DNA of 64,000 nucleotides from Chondrus crispus (Eukaryota > Rhodophyta > Florideophyceae > Gigartinales > Gigartinaceae): assembly GCF_000350225.1 (NCBI RefSeq), contig NW_005179172.1, positions 1 through 64,000 of the forward strand. The letters run 5' to 3'. A program made the translations under genes and the position numbers. How positions within the stretch are numbered: position 1 is the first letter of the stretch; every line of letters begins with the position of its first letter. Below the pieces are notes generated by a model. The model was given only the letters and a program-made list of their open reading frames with translations. It made no database searches and had not been told where the DNA came from. Below, in pieces: positions 31,068 through 42,459 of this stretch.

Positions 31068-32961
31068 ACGGGTCGTCCCGTTATACCCATCGGGGGTATG
31101 TTCTTCCAACCGTCCGCTTCTCTGCGTAAAGTCAATCCCGTCTCTTTTGTGCACGCGATGTCCGTCGTACAGTTCCTCTCCTTTCCTCGAAGCCGAGCCT
31201 CGATAGTGCTCCTCGAGCTTCTCCTATGTATATTTTTCTCCTTCTGCGACATGGCCTGCCGCGGGGGTCTCGACGCCCTTGCGGCGCGTGAGGTTGGTCG
31301 AGCCCTCCGAGTCGGCTTTCGATAGTGCTCCGCGCGATTCTTCTCCCTCTTACGAAAGGGTCTCTGGTGGGCGCGATCATGCTCGTGCGTGTACCGCGTC
31401 TTGTCCTCCCTTCTCGAGGTCGTCGTCGTACTCGGACGAGGGCAAGGCCCGAGGGACCTGTAGTTCTCATCGCGGCCCTCGCCTCCGGTGGCGAGGGCAC
31501 CGCTCGTGATACTGTCTTCCGGGTCGCGCCCCTCGCCGTTCGAGCGAGGGCGCGGCGGGCGGTGTATGTCTTCTCATCGCGCCCCTCGCCTCCGAGGGCG
31601 AGGGCACAGCGCGGTATTTTCCTTGTCGTCGCGCCCCTCGCCTCCGAGGGCGAGGGCAGATGGGTAAGAGAGCGGTTGGTGGACGACCCGAATCGTCCGC
31701 CAGGGGATGGAGAGGGCGCCGTCTTCTCTCCCCTGGCGCCGGGGCTCGGGTCTGCGGGGTTATGGCGAGGGGGCAGACTCCTCGTGGTGAATGCAGTCGT
31801 CCGCCTGACGCGTCCCCTTCCCCGCGCGACGTCGCGCTCCGTACTGTAGTCTCCACCGCCCGTGCTCTTGACGATGAGCGGAGAGGGGTAAGAGACCTTG
31901 GCATGTGGGGGAAGGGGGAGGAGTCGTCCCCTCTCTCATCGCCAGAGCGGCTCGTCCGCATGGTCGTGTGGATGGCCCTGGCGGAGCTCGATACTCCCCA
32001 ATTCCACACGCGGAGTTGGCGTTCGTCGCATCGGTGTGGGGTTCTCGAGTCCCCTTGCGAACCAACGGTGGGAGGCGGCGAGGACTGGCGGGTTCGTTAC
32101 TCGCGTGCCGTCCCCACCGCTGGATGACTTCCTTGCGCAGCGTCACGAGTCGCTGGTCTTGGTGCCTGCTCCGCTTTCGGGACGCCCCGTGCGTCGGACT
32201 TCTGCGCATTCCGCCGGTTTGACAATTCTGGAGGGGGCAGCATCGGGACCGCGCCCCTCCATGGTCGGGCTCCGGTAGCGTGTCCGGGTCGGTGGGTACA
32301 CGCTGTACTCTTCCCACGCGTCGCCGTCCGAACGTCCCTTGCGCGTTGTACGTATCGCGTGCGCTTGGACGTCATGTAAGGGCACTGTCTCCCAGTGTAA
32401 TTTCGCGTTCCACTAATTTTTCTCCCTTATTTAGGGTAGGGCCGTGGCTGTTTGTTGGGGCTCTGATCTCGAGTGTATCAGCCGACGGCGGCTCGTACTG
32501 TCTCTTCCCTCCCCTTGCTCGGTCTGCAGCGTACTTGTCGTTGCTATCTAGTGCCGAGGTGCGTCCTTCGTCGTCGCGGGGGTCTCGGGATCGCGGACCC
32601 CTTCCGTATCGCGCAGCTGGTACGAACCGGTGCGCGCAGGACAGCTGTCCCCATGTAGGCGAAACTTGTGGCGACCGCGGGGCGACTGTATCGTTCCGGG
32701 AGATCGTCTCCCTGCTCGAGGGCTCACTGTCCACAGTCCGTGACGAGGTGCCATCATGGCGCAGCTCGTGCTGCTCGCTTCCTTTGGTTTGCGTACGGGA
32801 GCTCTCGGTTGCCAATACGTCTTGGCTTCTCGCGACTGATTCCGTTGCTGTTCTTTGGAGACACCTGTCCCTTCGTGCGTCCCCTTTCGTCCTAAGCCCG
32901 CGGGGTGAGTTTAATTCGAGACGGAAGCTAATCCGTAACGAAGCGGTTGAGGGTCCCCTCC
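31068..32961. other. Long non-coding spacer of B between antisense gene and pol
   Basis: There is no supported gene over 1.9 kb; open frames overlap on both strands because of high GC. It contains the hairpin repeats at 31470-31665 and further GC-rich simple sequence. Confidence 0.5.
31470..31665. repeat. Hairpin repeats in the convergent spacer of B
   Basis: Four units carry a GCCCTCGCC...GGCGAGGGC stem (loops such as TCCGA), near 31476-31499, 31527-31551, 31593-31617 and 31638-31662. The position matches that of the tandem repeats of A1 and A2. Confidence 0.7.
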
Positions 32962-35900
32962 TCAAGAGTGAACGTCCGCCTTCACTTCTGAGGTAAGGTC
33001 TCTCCCTGTACGCGCTCGGAGTCTTCGTGCGTAACGAGACACCAACTCCTCGGGGATGTGGGTACGCGCTGTCCATGTGGGAGCGTCATAGTCTGCCCAC
33101 TTAATGAGGAACTCCGTAGTTCCATCCTCCATGACGCGATGCTTGAGTAGCCGTTCGACAGCATACTGTGTGCCTTCATTGATCTTGTCGGCAAGGTCCT
33201 CGGGGGTAGTCGTGCTCGCCCTTGGCACGTTCGCCGGCGGGAGTGCGTAGACGCAGCGGTCTGCGGAGACGCGCTCCGTAACTCCATCACGATCGATCGT
33301 GATAGTGCGCTGGTCGTTCGCGAGAACTCGGTACGGTCCGACAGCCGGGGAGGCGAGCTTGTTTGATGTCTTCCCCCCATCGGTGGGGTTCAGATATACG
33401 TATTCTCCGGGACGGAGCCGGGAATTAATACGTCTTATGCTCTTATCGAAGTCGCGCTTGTAGCGAGCCTGCGTCCGACGCAGGCTCCCGTAGGCCTTCT
33501 GGATAGTCGAGTCCAAGGTCTTGAGAAACTCGGCACGTTGGTTCCCCCTATCGGAAGGGGGTGCGTCGCCGTCGGAGAGAGAACTCTGGCGGTGGCCTGC
33601 TGAGCACGAGCTCAAACGGCGTGGTGCGTGTGGTGCGATGTACGTGGGAGTTGTACGCGTACGTAAGCGGCCCCACGTACACGTCCCAGTCGTCCTGGTG
33701 TTCACCCACGTAGTTCCTCAGCATCGAGGCGATTGTTCGGTTATATCGCTCGACTTGCCCGTTCGTCTGGGGATGGTACGCCGAAGTGTACAAATTCGTT
33801 ATCCCCAGAACACGGCACGTGCTGTGGAAGAACTTGGCATTAAACTGAGGGCCGTTGTCCGAAAGCAACGTGCGAGGGACGCCATACTTGAACACCCACG
33901 AGTCGCAGAACGCAACTGCGACCGTGTACGCTGTTATCGTGCGGAGCGCAACGACTTGCGTCAGCTTACTGAAGCGGTCCGTAATCACGAGCAGGAATCG
34001 TTTCCCTGTCTTCGTCTTGGGGAGCGGCCCCAAGATGTCGATGGCGAGGCTCTCGAGAGGTCTCGTAGCTGGGAATAATCTCAATCGATTGAGATGTTTC
34101 CTCAGCTTAACCCGGTTCATCGCGCAGGTCCGACACCCTCGCACCGTGGCTGCCACGTCTGCAGCCAGGTGGGGCCAGTAGTACTCGCGTCGAAGTGCGT
34201 AGTACATACGGTTCTGGCCCGGGTGCCCCGCGATGGCCGGGTTGTGGCACAGGCGAAGGAGCCTGGCGCGAAGCGTCCGAGGCACCACCACCTGTACGGT
34301 GTCCGGATCGAATGGGTGTCTCCGTTTGAGCACCCCGTGGTGGTCCTCGAAGAACGCAGAGTCTCGAGACTCGGACTGTCGTGCCAAAACGGTTTGGCAG
34401 AAGTCATCCACGCGTTGCTCCTCGGCTATCTCCTCTATCGTGAGAGGGGCCGGAAGGCCGTCCTGCGGTGGGGCGACCGGGGAGTCGAGCGCGCCAGCCT
34501 CGGGGTCTTCGGCGCGCTGGATGTCGGCGGCGTCGATCTCGTCGTTCTCCTCCCAAAACGAATTGGGTCCTTGGAGGGCGGGGGCTTCGTCGTCACCTCG
34601 CGGTTCGTCGCGCGTCCGTACGCGCGACCTTGTTCGGGCTTCGGCTTGGTTCCGTGTCGTTACGAAGACATGGACGGCCTGATGATCACAGCTCGCGGTA
34701 CAAGCGTGGTCCGCGAGCTCATTCGATACGTCTCGAACGGTCGTACCCCCGTCGAAGGTGGAAATGTCGTCATCCACCTCGACGGTGAGGCGAGGGTCAT
34801 CGGCGACACGAGGCGACACGAGGCGTGACAGGGCACCGGGCACCTGATGCACGCGCCCGGGGCGGTACTGAATGGTGAAATCGTATTCAGCCAGACGTAG
34901 CCGCTACCGGGTGAGTCTTCCCGAGCTCTCCGTGAGCGACATGAGCCATCGGAGGGCGTCGTGATCCGTCCGGACGGTGAACTTGGTTCCTTCGATGTAC
35001 GGCCGCAGTGTGCGGACGGCCCACACCACGGCGAAGCACTCACGCTCCGTAGCGCTGTAGTTCCGTTCGCTATCGCTTAGCGAGTACGACCAGTACCCAA
35101 CGGGGCGCCAATCGTTTGGCTCGTCGCGCTCCTGTAGGAGGGTGCACCCGAGTTGATATGCACTGGCGTCAGTGTCCAACAGGTACGGTCGGCCGTACCG
35201 TGGTAGCGCGAGGATCGGCGGGGAGATCATCGCCGCCTTCAGGCTTTCGAAAGCCTGAAGCTGAACCTCCGTTGGGTTATCTAAATCGTGATCCGAGTCC
35301 TTGCGCGTTATATCGGTTAACGGACGGGCAATCTTCGAGAAGCCCTTGACGAAGCGACGATACACGTTACACGCCCCGAGGAACGAGCGCACCTGCGTCA
35401 GCGTCCTCGGGAACGTGAACGTCTCGAAGGCATCGATTGCCGTATCAGCCACGCTCAACTTACCTGGGGATATAACGTGCCCCAGGTAGTGCACCTTCGG
35501 ACGGAAGAAGCTGCACTTCTTGAGCTTGAGCGAAATGCCGGCACTCCGCAACAAGCTCAAGACGGTATCGAGATGCCTTGCGTGTTCCGCGTCCGTACGC
35601 GAGAACACGATAACGTCATCGAGATAGACGAGGCATATTTGCCAGCGGACTCCGGAGAGTATGATATCGAGGGCACGTTGGAAGGTGGCCGGTGCCCCTT
35701 TTAATCCAAACGGCATGCGCAAATGGCGGTACGTACCCATATGTGTCGTGAAGGTAGTCTTATCCCGGTCCTCCGGAGCGACCGGGATCTGCCAATAACC
35801 GGAATTGCAGTCCAACGTCGTAAAGACGGCTGCATCTCCTAACGAGTCGATGCAGTCGTCCATACGCGGCAGCGGATACGAATCCGCTGCAGTCTTTGCG

Positions 35901-37651
35901 TTGAGGCGCCGGTAGTCCACGCAGAACCGAAGAGAGCCGTCTTTCTTCGGTACGAGCACCACCGGGGACGCCCACTCGGTGCTCGCAGGCTCGATAACCC
36001 CTGCGTTCAACATCTTGTTGACCTCCTTCGCGACCATTTCGCGCATGGCCGGGCCCTCCCGATAGGGCATAGAACGAATCGGTTTCGTTCCCGGTTTGAG
36101 GGGAATGCGGTGCTCTGTGGCTTAGATCGTTCCGAGAGCACCGCTCCACAGACTCGAGTGCTTACGGAGCATCTCGAGCACGTGGCCACGGAGCTTGTCA
36201 TCGTCGATGTATGACAAGTCAATCTCTTTTTCCCAATCCATTGGTGGATTTTCGGGATACTTCTGCTGGGGGGGTACGGTACCCTCCGCCGTCGGTTGGG
36301 ATATAGGTGACCGTTCGTCCGGGTCAACCCCTTCATTCCCAGCGGTTGCCTTCTCGTCGGAGCTGGATCGGCCAGCTCCTGCCTCTCCGACTTGAACGGT
36401 CAAGTCGGTCAGGTGCAAGGCGTTCGCGACCCCCTCAGCGACTCGACCTTCGGGCGTGAGGATCGCGAGGGGGTTGCGCTTCGCGTATCCCACGACGGTG
36501 TGCTTCGGAAGCCGCCTCTCCCGTCGCGAGAAGTTCGCGACGATGACTTCGAATGTCTGGTTCGGCAGGACTTCCGCGACGCCATTCGTCATCCTCACTC
36601 CATGCCGGTGTTGGAGTGAGGGCTTGGGCTCCAGGAACACGAGACCCCTCCCCGCGGTTGTCGCACGCACCCGGGCTTGCGACATCGCGGGGATGGTAAC
36701 CCAGCGGGCGATTCGGATCGCCTGCGGGGCCTCTTCGCGTACCTCCGGACGACTCGTTTGGCGACCGTGTCGCCTGGTAGGGGATGTCGGTTCCCCCTTC
36801 CCATCGACGATGGCTACCGAGCCACCGTGACGAAGTTCGAGCTTCTGTCCGTCGATGTCGATGCTGCGTACGTGAGTATCGATGAACGCGGTCCCAAGTA
36901 GAACGGGAACAGCGAGTTGTTCAGCCACTACGAAAGGTATGGGTAACGTCGTGTTCCGCAACCGGACAGCGAGGCGGACGACCGCCGTAAGTCGAAGCGG
37001 GTTACTGTTCGCGCCAGCCAGGCGTGGTAATGGCGCGTCCCGTATTACGTAGCGGGCCCAGTCGGGAGGGAAGTCGGCCTTCCTCACCAAGTTGTAGCCC
37101 GAGCACGTGTCGACGGCGATCGTGTGGGGCTTAAACGCGTTGCCTTCGGTGGCCACGGAGCCTAAGACGTTATATATTTTCGACGTCATGAGGCATACGA
37201 GGCCATCGACCACCTTGGGCGCGACCTTATCGGTAAGGTCGTTCCGCCGGGGCCTTCGACTTCGGCGTTGGCCCCTCTTGCGTTTCCTTCGGCTCGGGTC
37301 GGGGGACGTTCGCGTCTCAGTGACGCCCGTCCAAGTGCTGGAGTCCGTACGAGGCGGACATTTCGTCGGCGACCTTGGGCTCACGGGGGTCAGGAGGTCG
37401 ACCGACTCGTGTCGGTCGACGTGAACCGCGTCTCGCTCGCTGCGCTTCACCGGGAGGCCGGGTGTCCCGGTGTTGCCTTCTTCCAACATCGGGTCTACGT
37501 GGGCCCCGGTGTTGGGTTTCTCCGGCAATGTCGACATTGCTGGAGTCCCCGTGCTCGACTCCGATAGCGGGGGATGTATTATCGGGCAATACCCCCCGTG
37601 TCCTTGGTCAGCACGCGGGGACCGGTCTAGTTCATAGGGGAAAGACGGCTC
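32962..37651 (-). pseudogene. Pol of B (protease to chromodomain), two stops and one frameshift
   Basis: The pol frame is open from within the end of gag (37651 onward). Visible in order are: a protease-like HTIAVDTCSGYNLV (the usual DTG/DTGSG reads DTCSG); RT with LVYLDDVIVF; RNase H (LLDTDASAYQLGCTLL; TDHDALRWL); integrase zinc finger (HNPAIAGHPGQ...CRTCAMNRVK); the D,D,E core (AIDILGPLP; DNGPQF; NGQVERYNRT); and a C-terminal chromodomain (YAVERLLKHRV; FLIKWADYDAPTW). Breaks are a TAA at 36122-36124 (before ATEHRI), a TAG at 34904-34906 where homologues have TGG, and a one-base shift near 33585 in CTCTCTCC. All else is in frame. Confidence 0.85.
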
Positions 37652-40247
37652 ACGCGACCGCGTGTACGTAACCGTCTTTACCCTTTTTTCGAACTACCGG
37701 TGCTATCGGAGCTACCCCCCTTGCTATCGTCGGCCAGGTCTTCTCGGGGTGGCCGGCCGCGTGGGTCGGGACTATCCCCCCCTGCGGCTCGGCCGCCTTG
37801 GCGAAGTACTCGGGTACTTCCGGGCCTTGACCTGCGGCGTCCGGTCGTCGCAGGATATGGGGGACGAAGCGAGTCGGCTCTCCTTCGTGACCCTCTGTGG
37901 GTAGGGGGTACGGATCCTCTACCCAGTCTTGCAGGTACATTATCGCATTCTGTACCTGTTGGGGTAACCGAGAACGGTCTCGGTCCCCTCTTTCTCCTTG
38001 TCGGGGGTACCTTGTGTCCGCCTGCCGGTAGGTGGGTCGATCCCGACGATCGACTTCGTTACGACGGTACCCGCCCCCACGGGGGGCGAAGCGAGCGCCC
38101 CCACCCGAACGATTCGGGAAACCTTGACGCGGGGGACGACCCTCGCCGACCGCTTGACGGAGGAGATTGCGCGCCCCTGGGCGCGTCTCCATCTGGTAGC
38201 GGTAGTTCCTGTACGCCGTGAACATTCGTTGTTCCGGCGACAGGAACGGGCACGCGTACATGGCATGCCCGTACGTATGGCATAGCCAGCACACGTACGC
38301 GCTGCCGTCCGTTGAGGCGAAGGTCACCGCGTGCTGCGCCTCCTCATCGGTGAGGAGGGGCACGCGAGGGGCTTCACCTCCGGTATCTCGGTTGGAGATG
38401 TCGAGCTCAGCGACCCGGGGGTCCGTACCCCTGGGTGCTCTTGGAGTGGCCGCGAACGCGGTCGCGTAGCTCGACGTCGTTCCGGTCGACATTGGTGAAG
38501 GGGGTCGACCCCCTACTGGCCCTGCTCCTTGCGTAATGAGGACAGGGTCGGCCTGCCACTCATCCTCCCCGACATGGAGGGTAGAGGCGGGCGAACTTGT
38601 TGCGGCGGACTTCGTAGTCCTGCCAGCCCTCCCTGTCGGTTTTGAATCCGGCAGAGGTAAACCGCGTCGAGCGCGGTAAGTGGTTCCTTCCGCCGTTGCG
38701 ATACGGCGGATGGTCGGAAGATCGGTCTTCTGGCGGCTCGGCAGTCGCTGCACTGTCTCGGAAACTGCGGCACGGGTCGCAGGAGCGAGTCCCCGCACGA
38801 AGTAGTGCGCGAGGGACTGTTCGGAGAACACTGCCGTGCACCGGAACGCGGCCGTTTCGAGCCGGTCCGCGAACGTGCTCTCCGTTTCATGAGATTGCTG
38901 TCGCGCCGTCGCGACAGCGTCGTACGCTTCACCTAACACGTCGTCGGTTAGGTAGCGTTTCAGGAACTGGTTCACGAGCCCCGGCCAGCTCACGTCGTCG
39001 TGTAGTTGGCCGGCGCGGAGGCCACGCATCGTATAACTCGTATACAGGCGCTCCGCGTCGCGCTCTAAGAAGTGCGCGAGGACTCTCACGGCAACACCTT
39101 CGGTCAGGTGTTGCGAGTTGAAGGTTATCCGAATATCCTTCAAGAACGGCAGGAGCTGGATCGGGTCCGTACCGTCAAAGCTCCTCATCGTGGGACGGAT
39201 CCCACGGCAGCGTTGGACGTACTTCGCGATCCGTCCCGCGTCACCCGAGGTGACGAGCCTCGAGGTGTTATCCAAGCGGTACATACGATAGTCAGCGACG
39301 GCGCTGAACTCTTGGATCATCGTATGCACCGGCTCGAGCCCGGGTTCGGCGGGACCTAGCGTGCCGAAGGAGGTAACCGGTAGCGTACGGACGTCTACTG
39401 GACCTGGATGCTCGGCATAACTCGCCGGCGGGTAGCCGCCCCAGCGGGGATCGACGGAGAACATCGGTTCTCCGGATCCGCGGGCGGATCCTCCACGGTC
39501 CTGATCGTCCGCGTACGATACGCGGTCCACTTGCCGCCTACTTACGGGGATAGGCGGCAATGCTTGGGTCTCGGACGCGAGATTCGCGCCCATCGGGGGA
39601 CGGTTTCCTTCCGCAGTCCGACTGGCGCCGGCGCCAGACGGACGCCAACCTTCCGGAGCGACGGCGCTCGGAGGTACGGCACCACCGGACCCTGTCGTGG
39701 GGGCACCGGGCAGCCTTGCGGCCATGGTCCGTTCCATGTCACGAGCACGCTGTCGCGTAGCGTTGAGCTCGGCGGAGAGGTGCGCGAACGCACCCAACTG
39801 CTCTGCTGACGGGGACGGTCGATCGTCGGGACGTCTCGTCGAGGTCGGCCTCGTGGGGCGACCTTGCCCGTGCAATACGGGCTGTGCGAGGCGTGAGTCT
39901 TCGACGAGCACCAGTCGCGAGTGTAACTCGTCGACTAGTGCTCGGAGATTCTCCAAGGACTGGCTGACTCGATCGAACCTCCCTTCACGTAGGGAGCGGA
40001 GCTCGTCCATACATCGCGAGTAGACGGCGTCCGTCACGTCTATACGGAGCGAAGTACGGACTTCCTCGATGTAGTCAGCTATGCGATCGAACATCGCAGC
40101 CGCTTGTCCTTCGGGGGACTCGGGCGACGGTTCGCGGTCTCGGAGACCAGCGTCGCCGTCGCCGAACGGCCGTGATGGTGCGTGCATAGCGGCCGCCCTC
40201 GGATCCGCCGGTTCGGACCGGATCGAGGTGGCGTATTCTTGACTCAT
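37650..40247 (-). CDS. gag: Gag of B
   Basis: The ATG at 40247 starts MSQEYATSIRSEPAD, matching the start in the fragment at 19059; the frame is open into the LTR but that part is leader. It encodes 865 residues. An N-terminal helical region with likely coiled coil (about 60-150) precedes a capsid-like helical region around 370-560. The zinc knuckle CWLCHTYGHAMYAC (CX2CX4HX4C) lies near residue 660, and an Arg/Gly-rich stretch follows. It ends at TGA (37650-37652). The pol frame is +1 relative to gag and already open here, with GCG immediately before the UGA. Gag would package the element's RNA. Confidence 0.85.
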   Translation of the reverse strand: MSQEYATSIRSEPADPRAAAMHAPSRPFGDGDAGLRDREPSPESPEGQAAAMFDRIADYIEEVRTSLRIDVTDAVYSRCMDELRSLREGRFDRVSQSLENLRALVDELHSRLVLVEDSRLAQPVLHGQGRPTRPTSTRRPDDRPSPSAEQLGAFAHLSAELNATRQRARDMERTMAARLPGAPTTGSGGAVPPSAVAPEGWRPSGAGASRTAEGNRPPMGANLASETQALPPIPVSRRQVDRVSYADDQDRGGSARGSGEPMFSVDPRWGGYPPASYAEHPGPVDVRTLPVTSFGTLGPAEPGLEPVHTMIQEFSAVADYRMYRLDNTSRLVTSGDAGRIAKYVQRCRGIRPTMRSFDGTDPIQLLPFLKDIRITFNSQHLTEGVAVRVLAHFLERDAERLYTSYTMRGLRAGQLHDDVSWPGLVNQFLKRYLTDDVLGEAYDAVATARQQSHETESTFADRLETAAFRCTAVFSEQSLAHYFVRGLAPATRAAVSETVQRLPSRQKTDLPTIRRIATAEGTTYRARRGLPLPDSKPTGRAGRTTKSAATSSPASTLHVGEDEWQADPVLITQGAGPVGGRPPSPMSTGTTSSYATAFAATPRAPRGTDPRVAELDISNRDTGGEAPRVPLLTDEEAQHAVTFASTDGSAYVCWLCHTYGHAMYACPFLSPEQRMFTAYRNYRYQMETRPGARNLLRQAVGEGRPPRQGFPNRSGGGARFAPRGGGYRRNEVDRRDRPTYRQADTRYPRQGERGDRDRSRLPQQVQNAIMYLQDWVEDPYPLPTEGHEGEPTRFVPHILRRPDAAGQGPEVPEYFAKAAEPQGGIVPTHAAGHPEKTWPTIARGVAPIAPVVRKKGKDGYVHAVA

Positions 40248-40304
40248 CTCAACGCGTACGGAAGCGGAGGAAAAAGAAAGTCTTCTCGGAAAGATCTCGG
40301 GGTC

Positions 40305-40322
40305 TTCTAGGTCGGGAGACCA
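40305..40322 (-). promoter_or_regulatory. Primer-binding site of B
   Basis: TGGTCTCCCGACCTAGAA on the coding strand, one base from the 5' LTR. Its complement TTCTAGGTCGGGAGACCA is a plausible tRNA 3' end with CCA, A73, G72 and C61, implying a C1:G72 pair, as in eukaryotic tRNA-Tyr. Confidence 0.6.
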
Positions 40323-40323
40323 C

Positions 40324-41023
40324 TGTAGCATAAACACCCCCAGACGACTGGAGGTGTATGCGCAGTTCGACCTGTAGACCCCGGTTCGGAGAAGGGGTGA
40401 AGCGGGCCAACCAGCTACGGAACCGGGCTCGGGCCCGGGTAGCGGTGGTAGAGCGGGAGCGAGCAGGGACGCGCGCACGCACGAGCGGATCGACGCCTCG
40501 ACGCCCCGGAGCAGCACTGGGTGACGTACCAGTGCTGACGGGCGGAGGCGGTTCCGTGCTCGCTCGCGTGCTGCGCGTCCACTCCGGCTCGGCTCCGACT
40601 AAACGCGCGCGAAGAGCGAAGGCGACGTTTAGAATAAGCTGGGTGGACTGACCTTGGCGGTCGGTTGAGGACAAGCCCGTGCTTGTCCCCTTCCGCCGCA
40701 GTCGGTCCGCTCCATATTTAATATACAAAACAATCTATCATAACACTACAGTACCGAGGTACTGTAGTGGGCTACTGTAGTGCAGGTCGGCCTGCACTGT
40801 AATACTGTCAGCTATGTCGAGGCTGACAGTACACGTATTACTCGTGGTGCGTACGCGCTTCGTTCGCGCGCTGTACACGTGTGCACGTGTATGCGCGTGT
40901 CCCTTGTCCCCGTGGTGTACACGTGGACACGCGCAGTTGTACTGTAGAGGTCGACGCTCTACAGTAGCTGATCTAGTTCTTGATCTAATCTAATTTAAAG
41001 CCCCATGGGGGGGTTATGCTACA
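40324..41023 (-). repeat. 5' LTR of B
   Basis: This 700-bp repeat is almost identical to 27798-28496 and carries the same hairpin cluster. Gag follows on its left, reading leftwards. Confidence 0.9.
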
Positions 41024-41028
41024 AGAGC

Positions 41029-42459
41029 GTTTAGACGACGGTAGTCGACACAAAAACGGAGGCTTCCATCCTGCTTGGGGATGAGGACGACAGGCGACGC
41101 CCATTCGGATTTCGATCGGGTGATCACCCCGTTAGCCAACATCTCGTCAACCGAGGCTTGTTCCGCCTCTCGGGCGCGTGGTCCTGCCCGATACGGTTGG
41201 CAAGGGAACTGCCTAGCGCCGGGGGTGAGCTCGATGCGGTGGTTTGTCGCGCGAACCTCGCCCAGGGTCCCGTTCCACATGTCCGCGTATGGCGTGAGAT
41301 TGGTGCTGACCTGCCTACGCTGGTGCGGCGGCAGGTGGTCGAGGGGGACGACATCCATGGGATGGGAGTCCGACTCCGGGGTTGAGGAGGTTGGCCGAGG
41401 GGAGTCGTCGTTCTGTACCGGCGGGCCCCCCTCGTGAAATTCCGCAGCTAGAACTGCGTCTAACGGCATCGCCATGCGGATCATCGCGCGGGGATGGGGG
41501 GATACGAAACCCACTACTTGGTTCTTCGATAATCTCTTGGTGGCCGCTGAGAAGTTGGCCACCAGGACCCGAAACTCCTGCAACGGGGAGAGGTGAACCA
41601 CTCCGTTGGAGATGGAGACTCTGTGCTTCGCATATAATTGCGGGTTCGGCTCTACGACCGAGAGTCCACTCCTTCCGTTGGTGACGTAAACCCACGTTTG
41701 GGTCCCGGCTGTGATATCCACTGCACGGGCGACCTTAAGCTTGGGGGAAGTACGCCCTGCTTTGGGGGAATACTCCTGCTCCGAGGGGAGCGGGGGGTGG
41801 TCCGCGGCACGATGAGCCGGTTTCCGAACGATAGGTACCTTCGTACCGTCGTCCAACTCCACGAGCTTGCGTCGGGGGTAGATGGCTTCGACAAATCGGT
41901 CGTTAAATTCGCAACCCAGAATATCGGGGGCGGCCAATCGCTCACAGACGATGAATGTGCACTTCATGGTGCGGTCACCTAACCGCACCACCAGTGGTAT
42001 TTGACCGCTGGTACGCAAGGGCCGTCCGTTTGCGTCTGCAATTGTCGGAACTTCGCCCGGGATGAGGAGAGACTCCCATCCTGTGGGTAACGTGTCAGCC
42101 CTGACAAAATTAGATCCCGCTCCCGTGTCGAGGATGGTGAGGTGCCTCAGCAATATAGCTAGAGTTAGTCCAAGGTCAGCGTAGACCTTGTAATTTCTCC
42201 GAGACAGGGTCATTACTGTCTCGGAGGTCGGAACACCCGGGGCGAGCACTGGGATGTTTCTCCGCCATGGTCGGCGTAGAGTACCGAGTCCCTCGGGATC
42301 GGGTTTATCCTGGCTAGTACCAGTATGGTTGCGGCCGAGAATTCGGGACCGCTTCTCCACCTTTGGAGGTGAGTCTTCGTCCGCCAGCTTGGGCGACTGA
42401 TCCGGGGCGGAGCCCGGGTTTACCTCAGCTGCTGCGGGCTGAGGTTCTCCTAGTTTTTT
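41029..42459 (-). CDS. Pol of A2, protease and start of RT (upstream part, split by B)
   Basis: The pol frame begins at the -1 frameshift site in the gag end (42453-42459); there is no need for its own start codon. The protease shows LTILDTGAGSNFVRAD with the aspartic triad intact. A linker (YAKHRVSISNGVVHLSPLQE) follows, then the RT N terminus (EQASVDEMLANGVITRSKSE; FCVDYRRLNA). At 41024-41028 the target duplication AGAGC marks the B insertion. Removing B and one AGAGC gives a single frame of about 1565 codons, counting from the GTG at 42360, with the segment ending at 24432. Confidence 0.88.

Larger units (their letters stand above)
27798..41023 (-). mobile_element. Chromovirus B (innermost, youngest insertion)
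   Basis: The LTRs at 27798-28496 and 40324-41023 are almost identical (699 and 700 bp; one clear indel seen at the polyguanine end). A perfect 5-bp duplication, AGAGC, flanks the element (27793-27797 and 41024-41028). It sits within the RT-coding part of A2 pol. At 13.2 kb it is long for a Ty3/gypsy element because of an 836-codon antisense gene and a long repeat spacer. Order: 3' LTR, antisense gene (+), repeats, pol (-), gag (-), primer site, 5' LTR. Pol has two stops and a frameshift despite the young LTRs. Confidence 0.92.

Noticed and set aside
31325-32996. Plus-strand frames of 155-240 codons in the B spacer
   Set aside because: Overlapping frames on both strands in GC-rich sequence with hairpin repeats; no conservation with A1 or A2 spacers.
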